A stretch of 64,000 nucleotides of DNA from Tahibacter harae (GTDB lineage: Bacteria > Pseudomonadota > Gammaproteobacteria > Xanthomonadales > Rhodanobacteraceae): assembly GCF_024437735.1 (NCBI RefSeq), contig NZ_JANFQO010000008.1, positions 62,001-126,000 on the forward strand, given 5' to 3'. The notes beneath the pieces were generated by a model that worked only from the letters and a program-made list of their open reading frames with translations, was not told the DNA's origin and ran no database searches. Position 1 is the first letter of the stretch. Every line of letters starts with the position of its first letter. Shown here in pieces: positions 62,139-64,000 of the stretch. The position numbers and the translations under genes are program-made.

Positions 62139-63119
62139 ATGCCCCATACCCATCTCGATTTCACCCTGGAACCGGACCAGACCGAGCGCCTGGCCAACCT
62201 GTCCGGCCCGTTCAACGAACACCTGCGCCAGATCGAACTGCGCCTGGGCGTGACTGTGGACAACCGCGGCAACATCTTCCGCGTCAGCGGCGAGGAAAGC
62301 CATGTCGCCGCCGCCGCGCGTCTGCTGCGCCAGCTCTACGCCGCGACCGAGGACGAGGTGCTGGATGCCCACCGCATCAACCTGTTCCTGCAGGAATCCA
62401 ACGTCGCCGCACTGGACGAGGCCGCCGCGGCCGGCGCCCAGGATGTGGTGATCCGGGTCAAGCGCGGCACCATCAAGGGCCGCGGCCCCAACCAGGCGCG
62501 CTATCTGCACGCCATCGCCACACATGACATCAATTTCGGCATAGGCCCGGCCGGCACCGGCAAAACCTACCTCGCCGTGGCCAGCGCGGTCGATGCGCTG
62601 GAAGACAACCGCGTGCAGCGCATCATCCTGGTGCGTCCGGCGGTGGAGGCCGGCGAGAAACTGGGCTTCCTGCCCGGCGACCTGACCCAGAAAGTCGACC
62701 CCTACCTGCGCCCGCTGTACGACGCGCTGTACGAGATGCTGGGCTTCGAGAAGGTCGCCAAGCTGATCGAGCGCAACGTGATCGAGATTGCACCGCTGGC
62801 CTACATGCGCGGCCGCACGCTCAACGATTCGTTCGTGATCCTGGACGAAGCGCAGAACACCACGGTGGAACAGATGAAGATGTTCCTCACCCGCATCGGC
62901 TTCGGCTCGGTCGCCGTGGTCACCGGCGACGTGACCCAGATCGACCTGCCCAAGCAGGTGCGCTCCGGCCTGCGCGACGCGATCGAGGTACTGCGCGAAG
63001 TGTCCGGCATCAGTTTCTCGTTCTTCACCGCCAACGACGTGGTGCGCCATCCGCTGGTGCAGAAGATCGTGCGCGCCTACGAGAAGCACGCCGACAAATC
63101 CGGGAGTCCCTCCGCATGA
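62139..63119 (+). CDS. phoH: PhoH family ATPase (YbeZ-like)
   Basis: A 326-residue P-loop ATPase, usually encoded with ybeY and linked to rRNA processing and RNA metabolism. Walker A is GPAGTGKT (136-143), Walker B FVILDEAQN, with RPAVEAGEKLGFLPGDL and TGDVTQIDLP as family hallmarks. The N-terminal 100 residues carry the KH-like segment. Start at 62139; the frame open to 60837 runs antisense to the beta-helix gene. Its stop overlaps the next start (ATGA). Confidence 0.95.
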   Translation: MPHTHLDFTLEPDQTERLANLSGPFNEHLRQIELRLGVTVDNRGNIFRVSGEESHVAAAARLLRQLYAATEDEVLDAHRINLFLQESNVAALDEAAAAGAQDVVIRVKRGTIKGRGPNQARYLHAIATHDINFGIGPAGTGKTYLAVASAVDALEDNRVQRIILVRPAVEAGEKLGFLPGDLTQKVDPYLRPLYDALYEMLGFEKVAKLIERNVIEIAPLAYMRGRTLNDSFVILDEAQNTTVEQMKMFLTRIGFGSVAVVTGDVTQIDLPKQVRSGLRDAIEVLREVSGISFSFFTANDVVRHPLVQKIVRAYEKHADKSGSPSA

Positions 63120-63967
63120 AGTCGTGGATCGCCGCCCTGCTTGTCTGCGCCGCCGGCACGGCCCCGGCGCAGACCCTGAGCAGCCCGGAAAGCGTGGAAT
63201 TCCATCCGCGCAGCGGCCGCCTGCTCATCAGCAACACCAGCGGCGGCAACATCCTCGCCCGCGACGGGGCCGGCACGCTCAGCCTGTTCACCAGCGATCC
63301 GAACTCGCCCTACGGCATCGAACTGCTCGGCGGTGTGCTCTACGTGCTCGATTCGGGCTTCCTGCGCGGCTACGACATCGACAGCGCGGCGCGCGTGGTC
63401 AACCTGCAGATTGCCAATGCCAGCTTTCTCAACGGCATCACTTCAGATGGCGTGAGCAAGCTGTATATCAGCGACTTCAGCTCCAGTCCGAAGATCGTCC
63501 AGGTCGACGTCAGCGATATCGCCGCGCCGGTACAGTCGGTGCTGACCACCTTGACACCTACGCCCAACGGCTTGGTCTACGACCGCATCGGCCAGCGCCT
63601 GCTGATCGCGACCTGGGGCTCGGCCCGCGTGCTCAGCTACGACCTCGTCGCCGGCGGCACGCCGACGACGCTGATCAATGTCACCGGCTACAGCAACATC
63701 GACGGCATCGCGCTGGACTGCAACGGCTCGCTCTACGTCGCTGCCTGGAGCTGCCCCGGCGGCGGCGGCTGTCTGCGCCGCTTCGATCCGCCGTTCACGC
63801 TGGCCTCCGCGCCGGTTGCCGAAGGCGGCGCGCTGACCGCACCGGCGGATATCGATTTCGGCGCGCGCAGCGGCCAGATCGCGATTCCCGAATCCAGCGC
63901 CAACCGGGTGACCTTCGTGCAGACCAGCTGCCCCGCCAGCCTGTTCGCCGACGGCTTCGAACGCTGA
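63116..63967 (+). CDS. Secreted beta-propeller (NHL/SMP-30-like) protein with F-x-D-G-F tail
   Basis: A 283-residue exported protein. Signal peptide about 1-19 (SWIAALLVCAAGTAPAQ). Four to six blades of a beta-propeller follow (SVEFHPRSGRLLISNTSGGNI in parts, PYGIELLGGVLYVLDSG, FLNGITSDGVSKLYISDF, PNGLVYDRIGQRLLIATW, IDGIALDCNGSLYVAAWS). The end is CPASLFADGFER. It overlaps the phoH stop and the following presumed ybeY start, so it is co-translated with RNA-processing genes, an odd place for a secreted protein. No ligand or enzyme motif is clear. Confidence 0.82.
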   Translation: MKSWIAALLVCAAGTAPAQTLSSPESVEFHPRSGRLLISNTSGGNILARDGAGTLSLFTSDPNSPYGIELLGGVLYVLDSGFLRGYDIDSAARVVNLQIANASFLNGITSDGVSKLYISDFSSSPKIVQVDVSDIAAPVQSVLTTLTPTPNGLVYDRIGQRLLIATWGSARVLSYDLVAGGTPTTLINVTGYSNIDGIALDCNGSLYVAAWSCPGGGGCLRRFDPPFTLASAPVAEGGALTAPADIDFGARSGQIAIPESSANRVTFVQTSCPASLFADGFER

Positions 63968-64000
63968 TGGACCTGTCCCTGCATTTGAGCCGCGCGCCCG
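63967..64000 (+). CDS. ybeY: Start of probable ybeY (partial)
   Basis: ATG at 63967 overlaps the TGA of the preceding gene by one base and opens a frame reading MDLSLHLSRAP to the window end. The call as the endoribonuclease YbeY rests on the conserved phoH-ybeY order, as too little sequence is present to test it. Confidence 0.4.
   Translation, partial: MDLSLHLSRAP

Overview
This 64-kb window is GC-rich gammaproteobacterial DNA. The order petA-petB-petC-sspA-sspB with a divergent degS/algW-type protease, the Xanthomonadales-type UPF0434/Trm112 protein, a DUF1631 protein next to nadC, and a large Oar-like TonB receptor point to the order Lysobacterales (Xanthomonadales), perhaps Rhodanobacteraceae. 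That placement is inferred from gene content and order only.

Positions 1 to about 24.3 kb are the late half of a lambda-like siphoprophage read left to right: holin, nested Rz/Rz1 spanins, small (DUF1441) and large (GpA) terminase, gpW, portal, a fused prohead protease/major capsid protein, a DUF2190 decoration protein, head-tail adaptors, tail tube protein, a lipoprotein cargo gene, a Z-like protein, tape measure, and a tail-tip set with large modular proteins. Four strong hairpins lie between the capsid and tail genes. After the tail genes comes a cargo block: a Cys-rich small protein translationally coupled to an intact SRAP (HMCES/YedK-like) protein on the minus strand, and divergently a second SRAP-like protein that has lost the expected catalytic residues. 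The prophage stops at the 3' end of a tRNA-Asn gene, a likely attachment site. Integrase and early genes lie left of the window.

From 24.4 to 53.8 kb is ordinary chromosome: tRNA-Asn, ppnN, a small secreted protein, an Oar-like TonB receptor, an OlsF-like double acyltransferase, a MarC-family protein, a short-chain reductase coupled to grxD, sodB, a Rossmann reductase divergent from a LysR regulator, purE-purK, UPF0434, DUF1631-nadC, a two-FHA membrane protein, a receptor Ser/Thr kinase fused to a formylglycine-generating-enzyme-like domain, a DUF3301 protein, the cytochrome bc1-sspA-sspB operon with a trailing gene whose start looks frameshifted, a DegS/AlgW-type protease and a lytic transglycosylase.

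From 53.9 kb to the end, the usual miaB-phoH-ybeY block is split. About 6.9 kb sits between miaB and phoH: an ECF43-like sigma factor with a TPR-type Ser/Thr kinase, two secreted parallel beta-helix proteins and an outer-membrane barrel. A secreted beta-propeller gene overlaps both phoH and the presumed ybeY start. Both beta-helix proteins and the propeller end in the same short tail, F-x-(D/N)-G-F, which looks like an undescribed C-terminal sorting or anchoring signal and, with the SRAP pair, is the most interesting observation here.
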